Origin: Planobispora rosea
GTDB lineage: Bacteria; Actinomycetota; Actinomycetes; Streptosporangiales; Streptosporangiaceae
Assembly: GCF_014648175.1 (NCBI RefSeq)
Contig: NZ_BMQP01000029.1
Span: 32,377-96,376, forward strand
DNA: 64,000 bases
Reading direction: 5' to 3'
Positions 32,621-41,311 of the stretch are shown here, in pieces (within the stretch, counting starts at the first letter, position 1; the number at the start of each line of letters is the position of its first letter). A program made the position numbers and the translations under genes. Below the pieces are notes generated by a model, which saw only the letters and a list, made by a program, of their open reading frames with translations, was not told the origin of the DNA and searched no databases.

Positions 32621-33477
32621 ACACGGGCTTCGCGCTGGTGCTCCAGCGCCTCTACGAGGTCACCGGCTACTCTCCGCGTGGTTCGGCCGCGCAGAAGAAC
32701 GCCCGGTGTCCCGCCCACGATGACCGCCAGCCCTCGCTGACGGTCGGGGTGAAGCAGGACGGCGTCGTCGTCATGAACTGTCACGGCGGGCCGAAGTGCC
32801 CCACCAAGGACATCATGGCCGCGCTCAACCTGCCCATGTCCGCCCTGTGGCCTACCGAGCTGCAGAAGCACAGCAGCAACGACGACCGGTGGATGCCCTG
32901 CGGCCACGACAAGGTCGCCGAGTACCTCTACCGCGACCAGGACGGCACGGTCCTGTACGGCGTCGCCCGCTGCGAGAAGAAGGGCCAGGGGTGCCAGGGC
33001 TTCCGGCAGTGGCGCCCCGACCCGTCCAAGCGGTCCGGGCGTCGGTGGAGCCTCCAGGGTGACGACGGAAATCTCGCCGTCAAGCTCGTCCCGTACCGGC
33101 TGCCGGAGGTCCTGGCGGCTGTGCGGGAGGAGCGGGTCGTGATGATCTGCGAGGGCGAGAAGGACGTCGAAGCCCTCCGCGCCCGCCCGCTCATCACCGC
33201 GACGTGCAACCCGATGGGCGCGGGGAAGTGGCGGCCCGAGTTCAGGCAGTACTTCCACGGCGCAGACGTCTCCATCGTCGCCGACCGGGACGAGCCCGGT
33301 CGCCGGCACGCGGAGACGGTTGTGGCCAGCCTCATGCCCGTAGCCCGCTCCATCTATGTCGTCCAGGCCGCCCACGGCAAAGACGCCTCCGACCACCTCT
33401 CCGCGGGCGGAACGACCGGCGACTTCATCGAGGTCTGGGTCCCCAAGCCCTATGAGTACGAGGAGCACAACGGGTGA
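32617..33477 (+). CDS. Toprim-domain DNA primase-like protein
   Basis: 286 aa. The N-terminal zinc-binding part has RCPAHDDRQPSLTV and MNCHGGPKCPTKDIMAALN, as in phage primases. The Toprim fold follows: VMICEGEKDVEALRARPL supplies the catalytic Glu, and SIVADRDEPGRRHAE the DxD motif. It therefore probably makes primers for phage replication together with the DUF3987 protein, to which it is coupled by a 4-nt GTGA overlap. No separate helicase domain is present in this chain. Confidence 0.9.
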   Translation: MNTGFALVLQRLYEVTGYSPRGSAAQKNARCPAHDDRQPSLTVGVKQDGVVVMNCHGGPKCPTKDIMAALNLPMSALWPTELQKHSSNDDRWMPCGHDKVAEYLYRDQDGTVLYGVARCEKKGQGCQGFRQWRPDPSKRSGRRWSLQGDDGNLAVKLVPYRLPEVLAAVREERVVMICEGEKDVEALRARPLITATCNPMGAGKWRPEFRQYFHGADVSIVADRDEPGRRHAETVVASLMPVARSIYVVQAAHGKDASDHLSAGGTTGDFIEVWVPKPYEYEEHNG

Positions 33478-34778
33478 CGGTCTCCCTGAGTGAACCTGCT
33501 TGGGTCGCCGACGTCGAGAAGGACGATGCCAAGGGGCCCAGTTCGTCGCTCGCAGAACGTCCCTGGCCGACCTTGGGCGAAGCGGCGTTCCACGGCCTTC
33601 CCGGGAGGATTGTCAAGGAGATCGACCCCCACACGGAAGCCGACCCTGCGGCCATGCTCTTCACGCTGTACTCGGCGGCCGGGGCACTGATCGGTCGGAA
33701 GCCTCACATGTACGCAGGGGGCGAGGAACACGGTACTCGCATCTGGCCGATCATCATCGGAGCGACGGCGGGAGGGATGAAAGGCACCTCGTGGGCGGAG
33801 ATCCGTCGGGTGATTCGCTTCGCCGACGAAGAGTTCTGCAAGACCAAGATCATGGGAGGTCTGTCCTCCGCCGAGGGCCTGATCGTTCAGATCCGTGACC
33901 CGTCCGGAGACCCACACGACGACGATTTCGATGAGGGCGTACAGGACAAGCGACTGCTGATCGTCGAGTCGGAATTCGCAACCGTCCTCGCCCAGGGCAA
34001 GCGGGAGGGCAATACCCTCCTGCCCCGGCTCAGGGAAGCCTGGGACGGCAGCACGCTGAGGACCATGACGATTCGTCCGCGGATCGCCACGGACCCGCAC
34101 GTCGTGATCATCGGTCACATCACTCCTACCGAGCTCCGGAAGAAGCTGTCCGAGGCCGAGCGGGCGGGGGGAACCATGAACCGGTTCCTTCCTGTGATGT
34201 CTCGCCGGTCCAAGCGGCTCCCGGATGGCGGAGACCTCGCCGATGCCACACTCAAGGGACTGGGAGTCGAACTCCATCAGGTTGTCCAGCAGGCGTCCAA
34301 GGTCGGGAAGATGACCCGCACCCTGGAAGCCGCGAAGTACTGGCAGGAGCTCTACGTTCGACTGACTGCCGACCACGCCGGAGATGGCGCTGTCGCTCAG
34401 GTCGTCGCCCGTGCCGCCCCCCAGGTACTGCGGCTGTCGGCCACGGCTGCGCTTCTCGACGGATGCCGCCAGATCGATGTCGTTCACCTGAAGGTGGCGG
34501 AGGCCATGTGGTCCTACGTCGAGGACTCCGCCTGGTACGTCTTCGGCTCCGGGTCCGGCAACCAGGACCTCGACCGGCTCAGGACGTTCGTGGATGTCGC
34601 TGGCGAGAAGGGCGCGTCCCGCACGGATGTCAACACCGTGTGCTTCGGCGGGAACCGTAAGAAGGTCGAACTCGATGCTTTGTGGGCCGCGCTGCTGGAA
34701 CTCGGTGACTACGAAGAGTTCATGATCCCGACTGCCGGACGGCCTTCCAAGGGGCTGCGACGAAAGAAGGGTAAGTAA
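33474..34778 (+). CDS. DUF3987-like replication protein
   Basis: 434 aa. It resembles the DUF3987 proteins that follow Toprim primases in phages and plasmids: GRKPHMYAGGEEHGTRIWPI, IIGATAGGMKGTSW in place of a normal Walker A, LLIVESEFATVLAQGKREGN (Walker B-like) and GHITPTELRKKLSEAERAGG with a conserved Arg region. The expected GKS/T is not intact (ATAGGMKGTS), so helicase activity is uncertain. It ends in a very basic GLRRKKGK tail. Confidence 0.8.
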   Translation: MTVSLSEPAWVADVEKDDAKGPSSSLAERPWPTLGEAAFHGLPGRIVKEIDPHTEADPAAMLFTLYSAAGALIGRKPHMYAGGEEHGTRIWPIIIGATAGGMKGTSWAEIRRVIRFADEEFCKTKIMGGLSSAEGLIVQIRDPSGDPHDDDFDEGVQDKRLLIVESEFATVLAQGKREGNTLLPRLREAWDGSTLRTMTIRPRIATDPHVVIIGHITPTELRKKLSEAERAGGTMNRFLPVMSRRSKRLPDGGDLADATLKGLGVELHQVVQQASKVGKMTRTLEAAKYWQELYVRLTADHAGDGAVAQVVARAAPQVLRLSATAALLDGCRQIDVVHLKVAEAMWSYVEDSAWYVFGSGSGNQDLDRLRTFVDVAGEKGASRTDVNTVCFGGNRKKVELDALWAALLELGDYEEFMIPTAGRPSKGLRRKKGK

Positions 34779-35131
34779 ACGGACTATGCCTGCGACCAGG
34801 CAGAACTTGCTACCCCTTCTTTCGTGTCCACGGAAGAAGGGCCGGTCGCGATCAGTGCTCTGCCCTGCTTCTTTCGTTACTTCGTCTTTCTTCGTAGGCG
34901 AGGCATGGCAAACAGAGCCGCCTTGTCGCCGCTTGCGGAGAGTGACAGAGCATGGCCGATATATCCAAGGGCTACGAAGAGGTGCCGTGTACGTCTGATT
35001 GCGGGACAGGCAGCATTCCGCGTCCGGATCGGCAAGCTCAGCCCGGGTTCCTGATTCCCAAGGTCGGTCCACTGCGGCCACGGCTACGACGGACCAACCC
35101 CATCCGGCAACACAATCTCAAGGGGAGATCG
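34779..35131. other. intergenic region, no convincing gene
   Basis: About 350 bp. CCCTTCTTTCG (34814-34824) is the inverse of CGAAAGAAGGG at the end of the preceding gene (34761-34771), and CTTCTTTCGT recurs near 34870. A 49-aa ORF at 34906 and an in-frame extension of the next gene from 34952 exist, but neither has a good ribosome site. Confidence 0.5.
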
Positions 35132-35812
35132 GTGACCATCACTGACCTGATCTACACGGCGCTCAACGAGCTCAGAGACGCGCTGCCCTACCTGCGTGAG
35201 GCCCTTGTCCCGGGTACCACGCGGCGGTGGGCCCAGCGCGATCTCACCCCCGAACAGCAAGCTCGTCAGGACGCGCTCGCGATCGTCGAACGCGAGGACA
35301 AGATCGTCAATCTCGCCCAGGGCGTTAGGGCCCTCGGGGACGGTAGAGCACCACTCCAGATTGACGTACTCGACACCGCGATGGACATCGGCACCGCCAC
35401 GATGGAACTCGAAGCCGCGGTGTGCGACCGACTCGACCTCACCCCCCTGGCCGGAGCCACGACCGCCGGGAGGATCACCCGCCTGATCAGGCTGCTCGAC
35501 CGCATCGCCCTACACGACACGCTGGCCGAGCATGTCCATGACGAGGCCGTGCGGCTGGCCCGGCGAGCGGCCCGAGCCATCGGCGACACCGAGGACGTCC
35601 GCCGACTGAACGCCAGATGTCTCGTCTGCGATGGCAAGAGCCTGCGCGCGTTCATGGATCGAGAGGTCGTCGTCTGCGTCAACGAGAGCTGCCGATGCAC
35701 CGACGAGGAGTGCGGCTGCCATAGTGATCAACCTCGGCGTCACTGCTGGTCCTTCTCCCAGTGGCCCTGGCTTGCCTCGGCGCTGGCCGGAAAGACCGAG
35801 GTCGCGTCATGA
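35132..35812 (+). CDS. phage protein with C-terminal zinc-ribbon-like cysteines
   Basis: 226 aa from GTG 35132 behind AGGGGAG. The body is helical (TITDLIYTALNELRDALPYL onwards). The C-terminus has CLVCDG, then CVNESCRCTDEECGC: eight cysteines in about 50 residues, consistent with one or two zinc sites. Common in actinophage early regions between primase and HNH; no function known to me. Its stop overlaps the next start (ATGA). Confidence 0.7.
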   Translation: MTITDLIYTALNELRDALPYLREALVPGTTRRWAQRDLTPEQQARQDALAIVEREDKIVNLAQGVRALGDGRAPLQIDVLDTAMDIGTATMELEAAVCDRLDLTPLAGATTAGRITRLIRLLDRIALHDTLAEHVHDEAVRLARRAARAIGDTEDVRRLNARCLVCDGKSLRAFMDREVVVCVNESCRCTDEECGCHSDQPRRHCWSFSQWPWLASALAGKTEVAS

Positions 35813-36006
35813 CCCAGGACCTCTGGACGGCCGAGGAGGCCGCTGCCGAAGTGGGCGTCGAAGTCGCCACCATCTACAACTGGGTGCGCCGTGGCTACCT
35901 CACGCACGCGGGCACACGCGGACGGCGCAAGCTGTTCCGCCTCGCCGATGTGTTCGCCTGCGAGAAGAACCGGAAGCGCAAGCATCGCAGGAGGTCGTTG
36001 GGCTGA
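35809..36006 (+). CDS. small MerR/excisionase-type HTH protein
   Basis: 65 aa. LWTAEEAAAEVGVEVATIYN followed by WVRRGYLTHAGTRGRRKLFRLADV is a complete helix-turn-helix with wing (HTH_17 type), and the tail is basic. It is coupled to the preceding gene by ATGA. Either an excisionase or a late-gene regulator; it closes the early operon, ahead of two terminator-like hairpins. Confidence 0.82.
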   Translation: MTQDLWTAEEAAAEVGVEVATIYNWVRRGYLTHAGTRGRRKLFRLADVFACEKNRKRKHRRRSLG

Positions 36007-36066
36007 CCTCGATCCGGTAATCGCATGCGCGTGGACATCGGTGTGGCCCTGAAGGTCCCTACGGCG

Positions 36067-36120
36067 CTCCGGCTCCGGCGAAGTACAGCTCCGTCGGAGC
36101 CGGAGTTCGTTCGTTTGTTA
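36067..36120 (+). terminator. terminator of the early operon
   Basis: CTCCGGCTCCG (36067-36077) pairs with CGGAGCCGGAG (36095-36105); TTCGTTCGTTTGTT follows. The 17-nt loop is long but the stem is perfect. Confidence 0.75.
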
Positions 36121-36262
36121 GTTACAAGCACGGGCTATCAAACTCTGCCGACGAAACCCGCACTCATAACCGATCCAAGGTGCCCAGATGCTGCGAACCC
36201 GCCAAAATATCTGATATCTTTCGAACTGACAGACTAAATGCCTATGGCATACCTGTCGCTGT

Positions 36263-36291
36263 AGCCCGGCCGTCGCGCCGGGCTTTCGTAT
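36263..36291 (+). terminator. second terminator before the HNH gene
   Basis: AGCCCGGC (36263-36270) pairs with GCCGGGCT (36277-36284), then TTCGTATTT. The 120 bp between the two terminators show no gene. Confidence 0.7.
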
Positions 36292-36371
36292 TTCCAGAGC
36301 AGGATCCTGCGAGTTCGCCGCCCGGATCCTTGTCTGTGCTCGGGTCTCCGGCTTCATGAGGGACGTCATCG

Positions 36372-36653
36372 GTGAGTCGCAACCGGCATCGGTCGGGTCG
36401 CCCATACCTCCGGGCCCGACGGCAGATGTTCGCCATGTTCGGAGATCTCTGCCACCTGTGCGGGCACTACGGAGCACGCGAGGCCGACCACCTGGTCCCC
36501 ATCGCTGTCGACGTCGACCAGCCTGTCGACCCGTACGGTATGCGGCCGGCGCACGGCTCCAGCTCGCCCTGTCAGGTGTGCGGCCGCAAGTGCAACCAGG
36601 AACGCGGCACGGGCGCGATCACGGCACCATTACGTACCTCGCAGGACTGGTGA
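36372..36653 (+). CDS. HNH endonuclease
   Basis: 93 aa from GTG 36372 behind GAGGGACG. DLCHLCGHYGAREADHLVPI supplies the CxxC pair and the DH of the HNH nuclease; SPCQVCGRKCNQERG supplies the second zinc pair and the final Asn. Small HNH proteins encoded just before terminase are needed for packaging cuts in many cos phages. Only the antisense membrane gene separates it from terminase. Confidence 0.88.
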   Translation: MSRNRHRSGRPYLRARRQMFAMFGDLCHLCGHYGAREADHLVPIAVDVDQPVDPYGMRPAHGSSSPCQVCGRKCNQERGTGAITAPLRTSQDW

Positions 36654-36687
36654 GGGAAGGAATGATTATCGGTGTGGATCTCTTCGG

Positions 36688-37230
36688 TCAAGGTGTCAGG
36701 AGTTCAACAGCGACGCTGATCGGGATGGACGTGAGCGCGCCGAGAGCGAAGAACAGCCACTGCTTCCGCGACTCGGCGCGGATCGTGGCTTTTGTCTCGC
36801 CAACGAGGATCTGCCGGATCTTCTCGGCCTGCTCCTGATTGACCTCCAGGAGCCGCTGCTGCTCCTCGGCTTGGGCGAGGAGCTCTTCCCGGGCGACCTG
36901 CTGAGCGTCGAGATCGCGACGCAGGTCGTCCATGAGCTTGGCTGCCTCAGCGAATGCAGTGTTGACCGCGTTGATGCGGCGACGGAGTGCTTCGCCAGGG
37001 TCTTCTTCCGCGCGGTTCATGCGTTCCCTCTCCCGGCGAGCTGCCATGAAGAACGCGCCTATGAGGGCGAACCACGCCGCAGCGGCGAGCGGGATGAGCC
37101 ATATCCATAAGTTCGTAGGCACGAGCTCGGCAAGGAGATTGACGCCGATCCCAATGATCACAACGATGGTGAGCATGGCTGCCGTCACCACAACGGCAGG
37201 GAATCCGACCTGTGGCTCTCGCGGAGACAT
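36688..37230 (-). CDS. membrane protein with long coiled coil, antisense to the phage operon
   Basis: 180 aa from ATG 37230 (a reading from 37326 lacks coding character). Two N-terminal membrane helices (about 10-30 and 38-58), a charged helix of about 90 residues rich in Glu/Gln/Ala (LLAQAEEQQRLLEVNQEQAE), and a C-terminal membrane helix (LFFALGALTSIPISVAVELL). It stands alone on the minus strand between HNH and terminase, the usual sign of a gene expressed in the lysogen. Superinfection exclusion or another host benefit is a guess; relatives occur widely in actinobacteria. Confidence 0.75.
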   Translation of the reverse strand: MSPREPQVGFPAVVVTAAMLTIVVIIGIGVNLLAELVPTNLWIWLIPLAAAAWFALIGAFFMAARRERERMNRAEEDPGEALRRRINAVNTAFAEAAKLMDDLRRDLDAQQVAREELLAQAEEQQRLLEVNQEQAEKIRQILVGETKATIRAESRKQWLFFALGALTSIPISVAVELLTP

Positions 37231-37513
37231 TCGTCCATTCCATCGCGGCGATAAGGGAGCCGGTAGGTCCGTGATCGGATTGCGATCCACTGCTACATCA
37301 CCACGAGTTGCGCAGTGGAGCTGCATACAAGATCACCACTAGAGAAAATGATCTACGTTATGTGGCTGATCGACAGGCCATGAGCCCCCATGAGCTGACT
37401 GGTCACTTCGCGAGAGGGCCTACCTCTTTCTAGGTCAAGTGCCGGGTGACCCCGCGCTCCCCTTTCCGCGTCTCTCTCCGCGCCATACGAACGAAGATCA
37501 TCGGGGGTGCGTC

Positions 37514-37753
37514 GTGGTGGATGGCCTGTTCAGCGCCGTGCAGAGCGGTGATCGGCGTGCAGCGCTGGAGGCGATCCGTGACCGCCTGGCCGCAGAGCTG
37601 GTCGAGGCCGACGGACGAGACGCAGCGAGCATCGCGAAGGAACTGCGGACGACGCTCTCGGAACTGGACGCCCTGCCGGGCGGTGAGGAGTCGAAGCTTG
37701 ATGACCTCGCAGCACGGCGTGCGGCTCGGCGCGCAGACGCCGCGAGTGGGTAG
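37514..37753 (+). CDS. terminase small subunit-like protein
   Basis: 79 aa from GTG 37514 (GGGGG upstream). VVDGLFSAVQSGDRRAALEA continues into a mostly helical protein ending KLDDLAARRAARRADAASG. Such short helical proteins regularly precede the large terminase in actinophages and serve as small subunit. It overlaps the large-subunit gene by 53 bp in another frame, which suggests coupled translation. Confidence 0.75.
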   Translation: MVDGLFSAVQSGDRRAALEAIRDRLAAELVEADGRDAASIAKELRTTLSELDALPGGEESKLDDLAARRAARRADAASG

Positions 37754-39197
37754 GTGGCCCGACTACGTCTCATCGGCCGGCGCCGAAGTGATCGAGCTGG
37801 CAGAGTCCGCCGGGCTGATCCTGGACCCCTGGCAGCAGTTCGTCCTGACGCACGGCCTGGGCGAACAGCGCGACGGCCGGTGGTCGGCCTTCAAGGTCTC
37901 GTGCTGGGTGCCGCGCCAGAACGGCAAGGGCGGCATCATCGAGGCCCGCGAGCTGGGCGGGTTGTTCCTGCTCGGCGAGCAGCTGATCTTGCACTCGGCG
38001 CACGAGTACAAGACCGCGCAGGAAGGGTTCCTCCGGATCAAGGGCCTGATCGAGGGCACCCCGGACCTGGACCGGAGAGTGAACCGGTACTGGCAGGCCA
38101 ACGGCGAGCAGGGGGTCGAGCTGACCCGTGCCGCGGGCGGCGGCCGGCTGCGGTTCATCGCCCGGTCCAAGGGCTCGGGCCGGGGATTCTCCGGGGACTG
38201 CAACATCCTGGACGAGGGCCAGGAGCTGACCGGCGCGCAGATGGCGGCGCTCCTGCCGACCATGTCCGCCCGGCCGAACCCGCAGTTGTGGTTCTTCGGC
38301 ACGCCGCCGGACGACCCGGCCGCGTGGGCGTACGGCCTGCGCGAGGACGGCGAGGCCGGAACACCGCGCATGGCGCACTTCGACTGGGGCGCCGACCTGG
38401 ACCTGACGAACCCGGAGGACCGCAGGCGCGCCCTGGTCGACCGGGACCTCTGGTACGCCTGCAACCCCGCTCTCGGGCGGCGCATCACCGAGGACTTCGT
38501 CACCGACGAGGCCAAGCCGTCCGGCCTGGGCGACCGGTTCGCCGTGGAACGGCTCGGCGTCTGGCCGCCGCGAGCCGCTGACGGCCCGTCCGTGCTGGAC
38601 CTCGCGGCCTGGGAGGCGCTGGCCGATCCGGAGTCGCGCCGTACCGGCGCGGTCGCGTTCGCCATCGACATCACCCCCTCGCGGGACTGGGCATGCATCA
38701 CGGTGTACGGCCTGCGTACTGACGGCCTAGGCCACGCCGAGGTCATCGACCGACGACCGGGAACCGACTGGCTGGTGGAGCGCCTGGTCCAGCTCACCGA
38801 GCGGTGGCGGCCGGTCGCGATCGGCCTAGACCTCAAGGGCCCGGCCGGGTCGCTCCTGGTGGACCTGGAGAAGGCCGGGATCGTCCGGCCTGACGACCCG
38901 GACCGTCCGGCGCGCGGCCAGCTCGCCATCCCCGGCGCCCAAGACGTCGCGGCCGCCTGCGGGCAGCTCGCCGACGCCGTCACCCAGGGCACACTCCGGC
39001 ACATCGGCCAGGACGTACTCACCGAGGCGATCCGCGGCGCGAAAACGCGGCCGCTCGGGGACGCCTGGGGCTGGGGCCGGCGGATCTCATCCGTCGACAT
39101 CTCGCCGCTGGTGGCGGTGACGCTCGCCCGATGGGCGTATGAGACCCGCGCGCATCTGGTCACCACCGACTATGACCCGCTCGCCAACATCTTCTGA
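37701..39197 (+). CDS. terL: terminase large subunit
   Basis: 498 aa packaging motor. The ATPase part has the phage-type Walker A CWVPRQNGKGG (about residue 70), Walker B CNILDEGQELTG and the coupling motif LWFFGTPPDD. The nuclease part has AFAIDITPSRDWACITVYG and AIGLDLKGPAG with acidic metal ligands, ending in the typical ARWAYETRAHLV. It cuts and pumps the genome into proheads through the portal encoded downstream. ATG 37701 is chosen from GAGGAG upstream; conserved sequence starts near residue 18. Confidence 0.95.
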   Translation: MTSQHGVRLGAQTPRVGRWPDYVSSAGAEVIELAESAGLILDPWQQFVLTHGLGEQRDGRWSAFKVSCWVPRQNGKGGIIEARELGGLFLLGEQLILHSAHEYKTAQEGFLRIKGLIEGTPDLDRRVNRYWQANGEQGVELTRAAGGGRLRFIARSKGSGRGFSGDCNILDEGQELTGAQMAALLPTMSARPNPQLWFFGTPPDDPAAWAYGLREDGEAGTPRMAHFDWGADLDLTNPEDRRRALVDRDLWYACNPALGRRITEDFVTDEAKPSGLGDRFAVERLGVWPPRAADGPSVLDLAAWEALADPESRRTGAVAFAIDITPSRDWACITVYGLRTDGLGHAEVIDRRPGTDWLVERLVQLTERWRPVAIGLDLKGPAGSLLVDLEKAGIVRPDDPDRPARGQLAIPGAQDVAAACGQLADAVTQGTLRHIGQDVLTEAIRGAKTRPLGDAWGWGRRISSVDISPLVAVTLARWAYETRAHLVTTDYDPLANIF

Positions 39198-39210
39198 CCT
39201 GGGAGGACCC

Positions 39211-39390
39211 ATGGAGCCGTGGCTGTTGCGCGCCGCCGACCTCGGGGGCACGGCGGCCCGCAACGCCCGCGCCATGCTGCCGGGCCTGGCCGGAGCCGCC
39301 TTGGTGTGCTGGGGCGTCGCCCTGATCTACGTCCCGGCGGCGCTCATCCTCGCCGGGATCTTCCTTCTCATGCTCGACGGGAGGGCCTGA
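39211..39390 (+). CDS. 59-aa membrane protein
   Basis: Starts MEPWLLRAADLGGTAARNAR at ATG 39211 with GGGAGGA upstream. One long or two short membrane segments follow (LAGAALVCWGVALIYVPAAL). It lies in the 196-bp space between terminase and portal, where actinophages often carry such a small membrane gene. Function unknown. Confidence 0.78.
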   Translation: MEPWLLRAADLGGTAARNARAMLPGLAGAALVCWGVALIYVPAALILAGIFLLMLDGRA

Positions 39391-39392
39391 TC

Positions 39393-40553
39393 GTGGGCGT
39401 GTTCTGGCGTCGCCGGTCTTCGCCGGAGCGGCGGCAGGTCATGTTGCCGCCCGCGTTCGTCCGGTCGAGCTACGACCAGGTGGATCTGTCGCGGACGGAG
39501 ACCAGCCTTCAGAAGGTCGCCGTCTGGTCGTCGGTGGACCTCATCGCCTCGCTGGCGTCCGAGCTGCCGATCGACGTCTACCGGGGCGAGGGCACCGATC
39601 GGACGCTCCTGAAGACCCCTACCTGGCTGCTCGACCACGGCGCCGATGAGCACGGCGTGGAGGACTGGCTGTTCCAGCTCCTGATGTCGCTGCTGCTGCG
39701 CGGCAACGTCTACGGCATCATCCGCGACCGCAACCGGCGGGGCGACTCCTTCCCCACGGCGGTGGAGCTGCTGCACCCGGATCACGTGACCGTGCGCCTG
39801 GTCGACGGGGAGGCGGTGTTCGCCTTCGACGGCCGGGACATCCCGAAGACGGACCTGTTCCACCGCCGTGCCTACCCGCTGCCCGGCGTGGTCCTGGGCC
39901 TGTCACCGATCGCGAACCACGCCACGACGATCGGCCTGGGCATCGCCGTGACCCGCTTCGGCGCGCAGTGGTTCAACGACGGCGCGCACCCCGGCGGGAT
40001 GCTGACCAACACCGAGGTCGACATGACCCCGGACCTGGCGCGCACCGCCAAGGAGCGGTTCATGGCCGCGCTGCGGGGCACCCGCGAGCCGGTCGTCCTG
40101 GGCAAGGGCTGGAACTACCAGCAGATCCAGATCGCGCCCGAGGAGTCCCAGTTCCTGGAGACCCACCAGTTCACCGGGGCCGAATGCGCCCGTATCTTCG
40201 GGCCCGGCCTGGCCGAAGTACTCGGCTACGAGTCGGGCGGGTCGATGACCTACTCCAACGTGGAGTCCCGAAGCACCCACCTGCTCGTCTACGCGCTGAA
40301 CCGGTGGCTCCGGCGAACCGAGCGGATCCTGACGGCGATGCTTCCACGCGGCCAGTACGCCCAGTTCAACCGGGACGCCCTGCTCCAGACCACGACCCTG
40401 ACCCGGTTTCAGGCGCATGAGATCGCCCTGCGCAACGGCTGGGCGACGGTCAACGAGGTCCGCGCCATCGAGGACCGCCCCCCGGTGCCGTGGGGTGACC
40501 AGCCGAACCCAGCGACCCCGCCGGCGGGCGACGACAGCGAGAGCGAGAAGTGA
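39393..40553 (+). CDS. portal protein, HK97 family
   Basis: 386 aa. VWSSVDLIASLASELPIDVY, LLLRGNVYGIIRDRN, FHRRAYPLPGVVLGLSPIA and RIFGPGLAEVLGYESGGSMTYSNVE are the conserved blocks of HK97-type portals. It forms the dodecameric channel at one capsid vertex. GTG 39393 lies behind GGGAGGGC. Its stop overlaps the protease start (TGATG). Confidence 0.95.
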   Translation: MGVFWRRRSSPERRQVMLPPAFVRSSYDQVDLSRTETSLQKVAVWSSVDLIASLASELPIDVYRGEGTDRTLLKTPTWLLDHGADEHGVEDWLFQLLMSLLLRGNVYGIIRDRNRRGDSFPTAVELLHPDHVTVRLVDGEAVFAFDGRDIPKTDLFHRRAYPLPGVVLGLSPIANHATTIGLGIAVTRFGAQWFNDGAHPGGMLTNTEVDMTPDLARTAKERFMAALRGTREPVVLGKGWNYQQIQIAPEESQFLETHQFTGAECARIFGPGLAEVLGYESGGSMTYSNVESRSTHLLVYALNRWLRRTERILTAMLPRGQYAQFNRDALLQTTTLTRFQAHEIALRNGWATVNEVRAIEDRPPVPWGDQPNPATPPAGDDSESEK

Positions 40554-41311
40554 TGGAGACGGTGCGGGACCTGGACGTCGTGCGCGCGGCCGCGGGCACG
40601 GTGCGGCTGACCAGGGCGGAGGCGGACGGCGCGATGCCGGTCATGGTGGTGCGCTTCTCGCCGTTCAACGTCTGGTACGAGATCAACAGCTATTGGGAAG
40701 GCCGCTTCCTGGAATGCACCGAGCGCGGCGCGTTCGCGAAGACCATGCGCGAGCAGGCCGAACGGGTGAAGGTGCTGTTCAACCACGGCGGTGACCCACA
40801 GATCGGCGACAAGGTGCTCGGCCTCGCTGAGAACCTCCGGGAAGAGTCCGACGCGGCCGCCGGAGACGTGCCGCTGCTGGACACGAGCTACAACCGGGAC
40901 CTGCTGCCCGGCATCGAGGCCGGCGCCTACGGCTCCTCGTTCATGTTCCGCGTCATCAAGGACGAGTGGAACGACGAGCCCGGCCCATCCGAGCACAACC
41001 CGGACGGCATCCCCGAGCGGACCATCAAGGAGGTCCGGCTGTTCGAGTTCGGGCCGGTGACCTGGCCCGCGAACCCGGAAGCGACCTCCGGCATCCGCTC
41101 CCTGACCGACGACTTCTACGCGCGGCTCCGCGACCGCGACCCCGTCCGGGTCGCCGACCTGGAGGCCCGCGTCCAACGACTTCGCACTCCCGAGCTGGGA
41201 GCCGCGCACCCCTCATCCGGCGAGCCGGCCACGGGCCACTCGGGCGGACTGACGCCACGCGAACGGCGCTGGCGTCGCTACCCGTACCTCAAGGAAGGGG
41301 CGTCACGATGA
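40553..41311 (+). CDS. prohead protease, HK97 family
   Basis: 252 aa serine protease of the herpesvirus-assemblin-like fold. Catalytic His in VKVLFNHGGDPQIG and Ser in GAYGSSFMFRVI are visible; EVRLFEFGPVTWPANPEATS is the conserved end of the domain. It cleaves the scaffold part of the capsid protein during maturation. Overlaps portal stop by 1 nt and capsid start by 4 nt. Confidence 0.93.
   Translation: METVRDLDVVRAAAGTVRLTRAEADGAMPVMVVRFSPFNVWYEINSYWEGRFLECTERGAFAKTMREQAERVKVLFNHGGDPQIGDKVLGLAENLREESDAAAGDVPLLDTSYNRDLLPGIEAGAYGSSFMFRVIKDEWNDEPGPSEHNPDGIPERTIKEVRLFEFGPVTWPANPEATSGIRSLTDDFYARLRDRDPVRVADLEARVQRLRTPELGAAHPSSGEPATGHSGGLTPRERRWRRYPYLKEGASR

Noticed and set aside
34824..35054. 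Small ORFs between the DUF3987 and zinc-ribbon genes
   Set aside because: No suitable ribosome site and Arg-rich composition; kept only as an intergenic note.
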